DNA from: Planktomarina sp.
GTDB taxonomy: Bacteria > Pseudomonadota > Alphaproteobacteria > Rhodobacterales > Rhodobacteraceae
NCBI GenBank assembly: GCA_022425445.1
Contig: JAKMFM010000061.1
Coordinates: 1 to 6,863 of the forward strand
Direction of reading: 5' to 3'
DNA length: 6,863 nt
Position 1 is the stretch's first letter. Each line of letters opens with the position of its first letter. The notes beneath the pieces were generated by a model. That model saw only the letters and a list, made by a program, of their open reading frames with translations. It was not told the DNA's origin and searched no databases. Shown piece after piece: positions 1-6,203 of this stretch. A program made the position numbers and the translations under genes.

Positions 1-27
1 TAAGTATGGTCCAGAATTCAGTTTTCC

Positions 28-45
28 TTGGCCAGTTTGGCCAGT
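28..45. repeat. Perfect tandem 9-bp direct repeat upstream of the GcvT-like gene
   Basis: The unit TTGGCCAGT occurs twice back to back (28-36 and 37-45), ending 17 bases before the chosen start codon of the GcvT-like gene and just before its ribosome binding site. Each copy contains the palindrome TGGCCA. It could be a regulatory site or a chance duplication; nothing else supports a role. Confidence 0.45.
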
Positions 46-62
46 TGTACAGAGGGTGCAAA

Positions 63-1205
63 ATGAAACAGGCAGATGATTTTGGCTTCGGAACTCAGAT
101 CCGAAAATCCCCCTATTTTGACGCGACCGTCCGATGGGGTGCAAAGGCGTTTTCAGTCTATAATCACATGTATATCCCGCGTGATTTTGGCGATCCTGAA
201 CAAAATTTCTGGAACCTGGTGGATCAAGCGATCCTTTGCGATGTTGCCGTGGAACGCCAGGTCGAAATCACCGGACCAGATGCCGCAAAATTCACACAGA
301 TGCTGACCTGCCGCGATCTGTCCACGATGACCGTTGGCCAGTGCAAATATATTCTGATCACCAATGCCGATGGTGGCATTTTGAACGATCCGATACTGCT
401 GCGTTTGGCCGAAAATCATTTTTGGATTTCCCTAGCGGACAGCGATATTTTACTATGGGCACAGGGCGTGGCGGTGCATTCCGGCCTCAATGTGAACATC
501 AAAGAACCTGATGTTTCACCGCTGCAACTTCAGGGTCCGAACTCAGGCCTGATAATGCAAGCGCTCTTTGGAGACAGCATTGCAGATCTAAAATACTACT
601 GGCTGCGCGAGCTAGAATTGGAGGGAATCCCCCTCGTCGTATCACGCACAGGCTGGTCGAGCGAATTGGGATATGAGCTGTATCTGCGCGATGGGTCAAA
701 AGGCGATCAGCTTTGGGAATTGATCATGGCCGCGGGCGCGCCACATGGGTTGAAGCCCGGTCATACGTCTTCGATCAGGCGGATTGAAGGTGGGATGCTC
801 TCCTACCATGCGGATGCGGATATTGAGACAAACCCTTTCGAGCTGGGCTTTGATCGCCTCGTTAACCTCGACATGGATGCAGAATTCATCGGCAAAGCTG
901 CGCTGCGCCAGATCAAGCACGACGGCCCGAAACGCAAACAGGTCGGGCTGGTCCTCGACTGCGTCCCGCTTACCGGCCCGAACACCACCTTCTGGGGCAT
1001 CCAACAAGATGGCGCACCCATCGGAAAAGTGACCTCCGCAGTCTATTCTCCGCGCTTGAAGCAAAATATTGCGCTGGCGATGGTTGCCTCAGATGCAGCC
1101 ATTTTGGGAGCGGAAGTCGAGGTTTTGACCCACACTGGAATGGTCAAAGCCACTGTGGTTGAGCGGCCATTTTATGATCCCAAAAAGCAGATCGCAGCCG
1201 CATAA
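63..1205 (+). CDS. GcvT/DmdA-like folate-dependent aminomethyltransferase family protein
   Basis: A 380-residue protein of the glycine-cleavage T-protein superfamily, cytoplasmic, expected to pass a methyl or one-carbon group from a methylated amine or sulfonium substrate to tetrahydrofolate. Visible blocks are YNHMYIP (33-39), DVAVERQVEITGPDA (60-74), GGILNDP (104-110), LQGPNS (156-161), SRTGWSSELGYELYL (194-208) and RRIEGGMLSY (239-248). A C-terminal barrel follows, with GKVTSAVYSP (321-330). From memory, layout and length match DMSP demethylase DmdA (for example YNHM, and GGMLNDP in place of GGILNDP). However, the 194-208 block has an acidic E-L-G-Y-E as in ordinary T-proteins and sarcosine/dimethylglycine enzymes, where DmdA has Q-G-G. 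I therefore do not assign dmdA. The start at 63 is chosen because AGAGGG lies 6 bases upstream; an in-frame ATG at 6 would add 19 residues without a clear ribosome site. The gene converges with the damaged cytochrome gene. Confidence 0.85.
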   Translation: MKQADDFGFGTQIRKSPYFDATVRWGAKAFSVYNHMYIPRDFGDPEQNFWNLVDQAILCDVAVERQVEITGPDAAKFTQMLTCRDLSTMTVGQCKYILITNADGGILNDPILLRLAENHFWISLADSDILLWAQGVAVHSGLNVNIKEPDVSPLQLQGPNSGLIMQALFGDSIADLKYYWLRELELEGIPLVVSRTGWSSELGYELYLRDGSKGDQLWELIMAAGAPHGLKPGHTSSIRRIEGGMLSYHADADIETNPFELGFDRLVNLDMDAEFIGKAALRQIKHDGPKRKQVGLVLDCVPLTGPNTTFWGIQQDGAPIGKVTSAVYSPRLKQNIALAMVASDAAILGAEVEVLTHTGMVKATVVERPFYDPKKQIAAA

Positions 1206-1212
1206 CACACCT

Positions 1213-1246
1213 GGCGGCCTGCCCTTGCGCGACACGGAGGGCCGCC
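1213..1246 (+). terminator. Candidate terminator after the GcvT-like gene
   Basis: GGCGGCC (1213-1219) pairs with GGCCGCC (1240-1246). A competing inner pairing is GCCCT (1221-1225) with AGGGC (1238-1242). The stem begins 7 bases after the stop codon and is followed by a pyrimidine-rich run (1247-1260) rather than a clean T tract. It probably ends the GcvT-like transcript. Confidence 0.5.
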
Positions 1247-1273
1247 CATCTCTCCTTCCTATAATTGGAATCC

Positions 1274-1620
1274 CTATGTCTGATCTTTCTCCGGAAACTC
1301 ATCTGAGTTTTTGCCACCAAAGATTTTGGAGTCTCAAGAAATTTATCCAAGGTTTCTTCAGACCAAATCAGCCCATCTTGCCCCGCTCTCATCATACTCT
1401 TGGAGTATTTGGCCCCCTCCAGTCCACCAGCGGTGCGTCCAAAAATATCATTCAGTTGCGGTCCGACACGGCTTTTCGCCTGATCTCCAACTTGATGGCA
1501 CGATTGGCATTTTTTATATACGGCAGCGCCCAAAGCCGGATCTCCCGCACCGGCGGCCTGTGCCATTCCCGTTAACGCGAGCGCCAAAAACGCAAAAATT
1601 GTTGCGCGATTGAACTGCAG
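1274..1620 (-). pseudogene. Class I c-type cytochrome, C-terminally truncated or frameshifted, with no ATG start
   Basis: The remains of a periplasmic monohaem electron carrier of the c2/c550 type. Counting from a CTG at 1618-1620, residues 1-22 form a signal peptide with a hydrophobic core and an AQA cleavage site. The haem motif is CQSCH (38-42), RVGPQLNDIFGR (51-62) is the conserved stretch after it, and M107 in KTQMSF is the axial Met ligand. After F109 the frame becomes R-R-K-I-R-H-R-D, unlike the family, and runs on antisense into the GcvT-like gene to 1144. Adding one base after F109 would give P-E-K-D-Q-T and then a stop at 1274, closer to the family but still without the terminal helix ending in the usual A-Y-L. 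AGGGAGG sits 8 bases before the CTG. The only ATG in frame, at 1659, lies upstream of that ribosome site, so CTG is the apparent start. Family identity is firm; whether it is functional is doubtful. Confidence 0.7.
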
Positions 1621-1637
1621 AGGTCTGTCCTCCCTTG

Positions 1638-1667
1638 TTGACACCCACACAGAAAACAAAATTTAAA
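1638..1667 (+). promoter_or_regulatory. Weak sigma70-like promoter candidate facing the EamA gene
   Basis: A perfect TTGACA (1638-1643) is followed after 18 bases by TTTAAA (1662-1667). If used, it would give a leader of nearly 190 bases before the EamA gene. It overlaps the region just upstream of the cytochrome gene on the other strand, so the -35 match may be incidental. Confidence 0.22.
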
Positions 1668-1707
1668 TCGGTAATGCAATCATAAATGCATATGTATGAA
1701 TTTGTTT

Positions 1708-1747
1708 TTCACTCACCCTGTCATACCAAACAGTGAACCTCATCACT
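1708..1747. repeat. TCACT/AGTGA inverted repeats in the cytochrome-EamA intergenic region
   Basis: TTCACT (1708-1713) is complementary to AGTGAA (1732-1737). AGTGA (1732-1736) also pairs with TCACT (1743-1747) across a 6-base loop, followed by a short T run. The three half-sites lie in the AT-rich gap (1621-1860) between the cytochrome and EamA genes and could be an operator or a weak attenuator. No regulator can be named. Confidence 0.25.
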
Positions 1748-1860
1748 TTTTAACAAACCTCTTAAAAATTTTCAGGGCTTGTCAATCGTCATGTTTTCGC
1801 TCTTTCTAAACTTGAGGAAATCCGCATAGGCGGCAATCCAACAGATCAGATTGGACCGAG

Positions 1861-2769
1861 ATGACCGATCACATCCGCGGCATCGCCCTGAAAGTGACGG
1901 CGGTTTCGATTTTCACCTTCATGATGGCGCTCATAAAGGCCACATCGCAAGAGGTGCCGACCGGGCAACAGGTCTTCTTTCGGGCGTTCTTCACGCTATT
2001 GGTTGTGATGGGCTGGCTCTCGGCACGCGGAGATTTTCCAAAGGCGCTGCGCACGTCCAATATTTTGGACCACACCTGGCGCGGTTTGGCAGGAGCTGCC
2101 GCTATGTCATTGAGATTTTTTGCCCTTGGAGTGCTGAGTTTTCCAGAGGTCGCAGCCCTCGGCTTTACCACACCTTTGATTCTGACTGTTTTAGCCGCAT
2201 TGATTTTGGGAGAAACCGTGCGGGCCTTCCGCCTCACGACTGTGGCCTTGGGTTTTATGGGGGTGCTTATCGTCCTTTGGCCAACCTTAAACATGGATGG
2301 CGCGCGCAGCACACTAGAAATTATTGGGGCCACTGCAATGTTAGGATCAGCTGCTTTGGCCGCCTTGGCACAAATTTTCGTGCGGCGGATGGTGGCGACA
2401 GAGGGGACGGCGCAGATTGTATTTTATTTCTCTCTGCTCATCACAGTCTTGTCGTTGTTCACCCTGCCCTTTGGCTGGGTAAAACCGTCCTTTGAAGCAA
2501 CTGCCATGCTGGTCACCGCCGGAGTGATCGGTGGCATTGGGCAAATTTGTCTCACCGCCGCCTACCGTCACGCGCCCGCCTCCGTTGTGGCACCGTTTGA
2601 TTACACTTCTATGCTATTGGCCTTGGCATTGGCCTATTTTTGGTTCAGCGAAATCCCAACTTTGTGGACAATCACCGGCGCAGCGGTCATCATCACATCC
2701 GGCGTTGTGATCCTCTGGCGCGAGCAGCGCTTGGGCCGCAACCGCACCCGCGCAGACTCGGCGCTATAG
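1861..2769 (+). CDS. EamA-family (drug/metabolite transporter superfamily) permease
   Basis: A 302-residue inner-membrane protein built of two EamA repeats, the usual length for the family. Ten hydrophobic segments can be placed at roughly 7-27, 37-54, 74-92, 95-117, 123-141, 151-173, 183-203, 212-233, 243-262 and 267-286. Repeat landmarks are the F-F-R block near 39-41, the L-G-E at 116-118 closing helix 4, and the matching S-E at 263-264 in the second half. The C-terminal tail is basic, consistent with a cytoplasmic end. Members export or import metabolites such as amino acids, nucleosides or vitamins, and the substrate cannot be read from this sequence. I saw no riboswitch-like conserved core in the 200 bases upstream that would point to one. 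The ribosome site is weak (GGA a few bases before ATG). The gene stands alone, with 115 bases before icd. Confidence 0.88.
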   Translation: MTDHIRGIALKVTAVSIFTFMMALIKATSQEVPTGQQVFFRAFFTLLVVMGWLSARGDFPKALRTSNILDHTWRGLAGAAAMSLRFFALGVLSFPEVAALGFTTPLILTVLAALILGETVRAFRLTTVALGFMGVLIVLWPTLNMDGARSTLEIIGATAMLGSAALAALAQIFVRRMVATEGTAQIVFYFSLLITVLSLFTLPFGWVKPSFEATAMLVTAGVIGGIGQICLTAAYRHAPASVVAPFDYTSMLLALALAYFWFSEIPTLWTITGAAVIITSGVVILWREQRLGRNRTRADSAL

Positions 2770-2810
2770 GCCCAGCCAGAGCGCGATCACCGATCAAAAA
2801 AATGTTTCGC

Positions 2811-2826
2811 ATACCACGGTATACCA
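2811..2826. promoter_or_regulatory. Operator-like palindrome upstream of icd
   Basis: ATACC-AC-GGTAT (2811-2822) is a palindrome with a 2-base centre. It overlaps a second one, GGTATACC (2818-2825), and ATACCA recurs at a 10-base spacing (2811-2816 and 2821-2826). The site lies about 60-75 bases before the icd start, where a transcription factor would act. The shape resembles GntR-type operators, but that is inference only. Confidence 0.35.
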
Positions 2827-2884
2827 TCGACCTTTGTATTCTTATTCGCTATGAGAGGGCAAATCTAGCCGCAAGGAATGCATG

Positions 2885-5074
2885 ATGCCTGATATTATTT
2901 ATACAAAAGTTGACGAAGCGCCGGAGCTGGCCTCCGCCTCCTTTCTCCCGATTCTCCAAAAATTTGCTGCCGCAGCAGGCGTGACCATCGGCACCAAGGA
3001 CATCAGTTTGGCTGGGCGGATCCTCGCGGCCTTTCCAGACCACCTGACCGAAGATCAACGCCAGCCCGATGATCTGGCCGAGCTAGGCCGCTTGGTGAAA
3101 ACGGCCGATGCCAATGTGATCAAGCTGCCAAATATCTCCGCATCGGTGCCACAGTTGGTTGCCGCCATTACGGAATTGCAGGCCAAGGGCTATGCCCTTC
3201 CCGACTATCCTGAAGCGCCACAAACACAGGCCGAAAAAGCCATACGCGCCAAATACGATGCCATCAAAGGGTCCGCGGTAAACCCGGTCCTGCGCGAAGG
3301 CAACTCGGATCGCCGTGCTGCCAAGGCCGTCAAGAATTTCGCACAAAAAAATCCGCATCGCATGGGCGATTGGTCCGCCGATAGCAAAACGCGCGTGTCC
3401 TCCATGAGCGGCAACGATTTTTTCTCAAATGAAAAATCTGCCACCCTACCAGCCGATACCACTGCAAAAATTCTTTTGGAAACCACAGATGGCGAGATCA
3501 TCCTGAAGGACGATATCCAATACACTGCGGGTACCGTGGTCGATGCCACTTTCATGAGTGCCGCAGCTCTCAAAGAATTCTTAGCTGCCGAAATTGAAAA
3601 CACGAAATCTGACGGCACTTTGTTCTCGTTGCATCTGAAATCGACAATGATGAAGGTCTCTGACCCAATCCTGTTCGGACATGCCGTCAAAGCTTTCCTT
3701 GCGCCTGTTTTCGAAGCCCATAGCGCCGCGCTTTCACAACTCGGCGTGAACCCCAATTTCGGCTTGGGTGATTTGCTCGAACGCGTCAAAGATAACCCAG
3801 AAATTCTTTCCGATATAAACAGCTGTATTGCCGCACGCCCGCCCATGTATATGGTCGACAGCGACAAAGGTATCAGCAATCTGCATGTGTCCTCCGATGT
3901 TATCATCGACGCGTCGATGCCCGCGCTTATTCGCGCAGGCGGCAAAGGTTGGGCCCCAGATGGTCAGGAGTCAGACACAAATTGCGTTATCCCTGACAAT
4001 TCCTATGCTCCAGTCTACGACGAGACCATTAAATTCTTTAAACAAAACGGCAAGTTGAATCCTGCAACCGCTGGGACGGTGCAAAACGTCGGCCTGATGG
4101 CTCAGAAAGCCGAAGAATACGGCTCACATCCCACAACCTTTGAAATCCCACAGGCCGGTACGGTCAAAATGATCCTAGCCGACGGAACCGTATTACATGA
4201 ACATACCGTTGAAGCCGGTGACATTTGGCGTTCCGCTTCAACCAAAAAAGCGCCTATTGAGGATTGGGTGAACCTGGCGATCTCTCGACAAAAAGCCGAA
4301 AATTGCAATGCAATTTTCTGGCTGGACGCCGACCGCGCCCATGATGCGGAATTGATTGCCTATGTCACACCACTCTTGGAGGCCAAGGGTGTGGCAGATA
4401 AGTTTGACATAATGACACCGCGCGACGCCACCAGGACCTCGCTTGAAATCATCACGAAGGGCCAAAACTCAATTGCCATCACAGGCAATGTTTTGCGTGA
4501 TTACCTCACGGATCTGTTTCCAATCTTGGAACTGGCCACATCAGCAAAAATGCTATCAGTGGTCAAGCTGATGAACGGCGGCGGATTGTTTGAAACTGGC
4601 GCGGGCGGCTCTGCACCCAAACATGTGCAACAGCTCCAAGAGGAGAACCATTTGCGCTGGGACAGTTTGGGTGAATTTTGCGCACTAGGCGAAAGTTTGA
4701 CCTTCCTTGCTGAGGTAAAAAACAACAGCAGGGCTCGCGTATTGGGGCAAGCCGTCGATGCGGCAACCCAGTCCATTTTGGACGAAAGCCGATCACCCTC
4801 CCGCAAGGTCGGTGAACCCGACAACCGCAACAGCCATTATTGGTTTGCGCGCTATTGGGCCAATGCACTTGTGACACAAAACAGTGACGTTGAACTGGCA
4901 GCGCATTTCGCGCCCATCGCAAAAGCTCTGGCGGACGGAGAAGATGCTATTTTGGCTGAGCTTGCAGAGGTTCAGGGTATGGCAGCTGATCTTGGTGGAT
5001 ATTATCGGACCAATGCCGATCAAACCGCTGCGGTGATGCGCCCTTCTGCAACGTTAAACGCCATTATCGACTAA
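2885..5074 (+). CDS. icd: NADP-dependent isocitrate dehydrogenase, monomeric type
   Basis: Oxidatively decarboxylates isocitrate to 2-oxoglutarate with NADP+ in the TCA cycle (EC 1.1.1.42), cytoplasmic. It belongs to the large single-chain IDH family; from the ATG at 2882 the frame is 730 residues, close to the approximately 740 of the Azotobacter enzyme. Counting from that ATG, substrate-site positions recognisable by comparison with that enzyme are S131, N134, R138 and R144/R145 in the block ending GNSDRR, K253 in HLKSTMMKVSDP, the aspartate of VIIDASMPA (343), Y413 and D540. The NADP site includes GLFETGAGGSAPKH (568-581) with H581, R592 and R641. All are present, so the enzyme should be active. 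The start at 2885 is preferred to 2882 because AAGGA (2873-2877) is then 7 bases away instead of 4. The gene appears to be its own unit, with a stem after it at 5089-5112. Confidence 0.96.
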   Translation: MPDIIYTKVDEAPELASASFLPILQKFAAAAGVTIGTKDISLAGRILAAFPDHLTEDQRQPDDLAELGRLVKTADANVIKLPNISASVPQLVAAITELQAKGYALPDYPEAPQTQAEKAIRAKYDAIKGSAVNPVLREGNSDRRAAKAVKNFAQKNPHRMGDWSADSKTRVSSMSGNDFFSNEKSATLPADTTAKILLETTDGEIILKDDIQYTAGTVVDATFMSAAALKEFLAAEIENTKSDGTLFSLHLKSTMMKVSDPILFGHAVKAFLAPVFEAHSAALSQLGVNPNFGLGDLLERVKDNPEILSDINSCIAARPPMYMVDSDKGISNLHVSSDVIIDASMPALIRAGGKGWAPDGQESDTNCVIPDNSYAPVYDETIKFFKQNGKLNPATAGTVQNVGLMAQKAEEYGSHPTTFEIPQAGTVKMILADGTVLHEHTVEAGDIWRSASTKKAPIEDWVNLAISRQKAENCNAIFWLDADRAHDAELIAYVTPLLEAKGVADKFDIMTPRDATRTSLEIITKGQNSIAITGNVLRDYLTDLFPILELATSAKMLSVVKLMNGGGLFETGAGGSAPKHVQQLQEENHLRWDSLGEFCALGESLTFLAEVKNNSRARVLGQAVDAATQSILDESRSPSRKVGEPDNRNSHYWFARYWANALVTQNSDVELAAHFAPIAKALADGEDAILAELAEVQGMAADLGGYYRTNADQTAAVMRPSATLNAIID
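4298..4318. repeat. Perfect 21-base palindrome inside icd
   Basis: GAAAATTGCA (4298-4307) and TGCAATTTTC (4309-4318) are exact reverse complements around one central A. They fall in codons for E-N-C-N-A-I-F at about residues 473-479 of icd. Ten perfectly paired bases with a one-base centre is uncommon by chance in a window this size, but a role inside a coding region is unproven. Confidence 0.5.
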
Positions 5075-5088
5075 AATTGCAAAACTGC

Positions 5089-5112
5089 CGAGCGGGGCCT
5101 GCGTCCCGCTCG
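5089..5112. terminator. Bidirectional terminator stem between icd and the DUF2256 gene
   Basis: CGAGCGGG (5089-5096) pairs perfectly with CCCGCTCG (5105-5112) around an 8-base loop, 14 bases after the icd stop. Read on the minus strand it lies 7 bases after the DUF2256 stop and is followed by two TTTT runs, so it fits an intrinsic terminator better for the minus-strand genes. On the plus strand there is no T tract. Confidence 0.65.
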
Positions 5113-5119
5113 CCCGCCC

Positions 5120-5296
5120 TCACTGTATTGCGTCATCTTCCGTGACCACGGCGACCGTCTTTCGCATCATACGGCATTTTTGAGAGCAATATTGCACGGT
5201 ATCCCAGGTCTTCGCCCATTTTTTGCGCCACACATAAGGCTGCGCACAGGTTCGACAGATCTTAGAGGGTAGATCCGATTTCTTCCGCATTTTCAT
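5120..5296 (-). CDS. DUF2256 small zinc-ribbon protein
   Basis: A 58-residue basic protein recognised as DUF2256. It has CXXC (C14, C17) and CXXXC (C37, C41) metal-binding pairs separated by 19 residues, a WRKKW block (23-27) and an aromatic W31-D32 followed by Y36-C37. Four cysteines in this layout should hold one zinc ion. The molecular function is not known. The start at 5296 is chosen because its ATG overlaps the stop of the upstream DUF2805 gene as ATGA, implying translational coupling. An internal ATG at 5290 would give 56 residues. From general knowledge, DUF2256 and DUF2805 genes are frequent neighbours and often sit beside photolyase/cryptochrome genes; none is visible here. A strong stem follows the stop codon. 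Confidence 0.85.
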   Translation of the reverse strand: MKMRKKSDLPSKICRTCAQPYVWRKKWAKTWDTVQYCSQKCRMMRKTVAVVTEDDAIQ

Positions 5297-5511
5297 TTGT
5301 AATGCGCCCGCCGACTGCCAAAATCATGCACGCGTTTGCGCCAAGCGCGGTAACTTCCGGCCTTCAACGTATTGCGCATCAACTGCTTAACTTCTGCCTC
5401 CCGCAGCCCATGTAGCGTTTGGATGTCAGAAAAAGACACATGATCGGAAAGTGCCATTTCGATGACCTCGCTAATATCCGTTTCACTCAAAAATTTGGAT
5501 GGGGCGCCCAC
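5293..5511 (-). CDS. DUF2805 (TIGR03643-type) protein
   Basis: A 72-residue protein matching the DUF2805/TIGR03643 pattern: an N-terminal helix DISEVIEMAL (12-21), then a helix-turn-helix-like part (25-46) ending GLREAEVKQLMR, then SYRAWRKRV (53-61) with a basic tail. The fold suggests nucleic-acid contact, but the role is undetermined. The start is GTG at 5511. An in-frame TAA lies two codons upstream, which limits the choice, and GAGGA is about 11 bases before it. The gene is first in a two-gene unit with DUF2256, whose start overlaps its stop by ATGA. A plausible promoter lies at 5536-5565. Confidence 0.82.
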   Translation of the reverse strand: MGAPSKFLSETDISEVIEMALSDHVSFSDIQTLHGLREAEVKQLMRNTLKAGSYRAWRKRVHDFGSRRAHYK

Positions 5512-5535
5512 AGTTTATCGGTCCTCGCACTTCTC

Positions 5536-5565
5536 ATGATACGATTCGAACTAAGCTTCATGCAA
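5536..5565 (-). promoter_or_regulatory. Candidate promoter for the DUF2805-DUF2256 unit
   Basis: On the minus strand, TTGCAT (5560-5565) and TATCAT (5536-5541) are separated by 18 bases. The -10 matches the consensus at five of six positions. The predicted start of transcription would leave a short leader before the GTG at 5511. Confidence 0.35.
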
Positions 5566-5660
5566 CGAAAGAAAAGCCCTCATGGCAAAGATTTTAGTAA
5601 TGAAACCTCCAGCGAAGCCTATGAAACAACTGTGAATTTCGAAGTATTCCATTGTATTCC

Positions 5661-5690
5661 TTTACTTTTTGAGCCGCACCTCTAGCTTAT
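5661..5690 (+). promoter_or_regulatory. Candidate promoter for the small-protein operon
   Basis: TTTACT (5661-5666) is followed after 18 bases by GCTTAT (5685-5690), or after 16 bases by TAGCTT. Transcription would begin near 5696, downstream of the first in-frame ATG at 5689, which supports the later ATG at 5722 as the true start. The remaining bases between here and the DUF2805 promoter show no other recognisable element. Confidence 0.28.
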
Positions 5691-5721
5691 GCAGCATGAG
5701 AAACAGTCAACGGATACCGCA

Positions 5722-5922
5722 ATGACAGTGCAAAACGTTCATCGCCTCGACAACACCGAAATCGACCGCATCGCTGCGATTATGAATGATCGCTTGAAAC
5801 TGCTGACCTTCAAAAGCCGCAACTTGGACAAAGCGTCGACGATCAAACGCATAAACTCTGAGGTCTGCGAGATTAGCGTGCTTCTGGGTAAGCTTGACGC
5901 TCAAAAACAACTCAGCCTGTAA
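5722..5922 (+). CDS. Small hypothetical protein, paralogue of the next gene
   Basis: A 66-residue charged, mostly helical protein that I do not recognise as a named family. No signal peptide, membrane helix or cysteine pair is seen; it is probably cytoplasmic and possibly coiled-coil. Its C-terminal part (44-62) reads I-N-S-E-V-x-E-I-x-x-L-L-G-K-L-x-x-Q-K. The downstream protein has the same pattern with identical spacing, and both begin with a short L-[DS]-x-x-[ED]-[IL] helix. The ATG at 5722 is preferred over 5689 (11 residues longer): 5689 has no ribosome site and falls within the likely promoter, while a weak CGGA precedes 5722. A 39-base gap separates it from the next gene on the same strand, so the two are probably cotranscribed. 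Confidence 0.65.
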   Translation: MTVQNVHRLDNTEIDRIAAIMNDRLKLLTFKSRNLDKASTIKRINSEVCEISVLLGKLDAQKQLSL

Positions 5923-5961
5923 GCCTAGCCTGTTCAGACCTGACCAGAAAAAGGACGTAAA

Positions 5962-6201
5962 ATGACAAAGCCGAATGAGACATTCACCCTATCAGTCCGA
6001 GACTTAGAGATTATCGAAGAGGCGCTCGGCGCAAAAGTATCGCGTCGGTCCCAGCGAATGATAGAGGCTGCAAGATCTCCCAACGCGTCTTTTCCTAACG
6101 AGATTAAATCTGAGATCACCGAGTTGCGCGATTTGCTCGGGCGTTTGTGGAACCAAAAGACTTTTTACCGCCCAAAGGACCGTTTTGTCGGTGGGGGCTA
6201 A
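5962..6201 (+). CDS. Small hypothetical protein, paralogue of the preceding gene
   Basis: A 79-residue soluble, charged, helical protein of no family I can name. Residues 48-66 (I-K-S-E-I-x-E-L-x-x-L-L-G-R-L-x-x-Q-K) align without gaps to residues 44-62 of the preceding protein, with ten identities in nineteen positions plus several conservative changes. Its middle (about 28-46) is longer, and it has an extra basic/aromatic tail, F-Y-R-P-K-D-R-F-V followed by glycines. The start is well supported: AAGGA (5951-5955) lies 6 bases before the ATG. It is the second gene of the apparent two-gene unit, and a nested inverted repeat follows immediately at 6204. Confidence 0.75.
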   Translation: MTKPNETFTLSVRDLEIIEEALGAKVSRRSQRMIEAARSPNASFPNEIKSEITELRDLLGRLWNQKTFYRPKDRFVGGG

Positions 6202-6203
6202 CC

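Noticed and set aside
6..62. N-terminal extension of the GcvT-like protein from an ATG at 6
   Set aside because: No ribosome site precedes it, the extra residues are encoded by a tandem repeat, and the ATG at 63 has a well-spaced AGAGGG.
1660..1860. Riboswitch upstream of the EamA permease (FMN, for a riboflavin transporter)
   Set aside because: No conserved riboswitch core was found by reading the sequence.
2761..2784. Hairpin terminator after the EamA gene (GCGCT with AGCGC)
   Set aside because: Only five base pairs with a 14-base loop, followed by A-rich rather than T-rich sequence.
3205..3945. 246-codon open frame on the minus strand
   Set aside because: It lies entirely antisense to the well-conserved icd gene and its translation shows no recognisable domain.
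5541..5558. tRNA T-arm-like string containing TTCGAAC
   Set aside because: No flanking complementary stem and no acceptor, D or anticodon arms nearby.
5419..5685. 88-codon open frame on the plus strand
   Set aside because: It overlaps the recognisable DUF2805 gene antisense and then runs through the promoter region; composition and product look non-coding.
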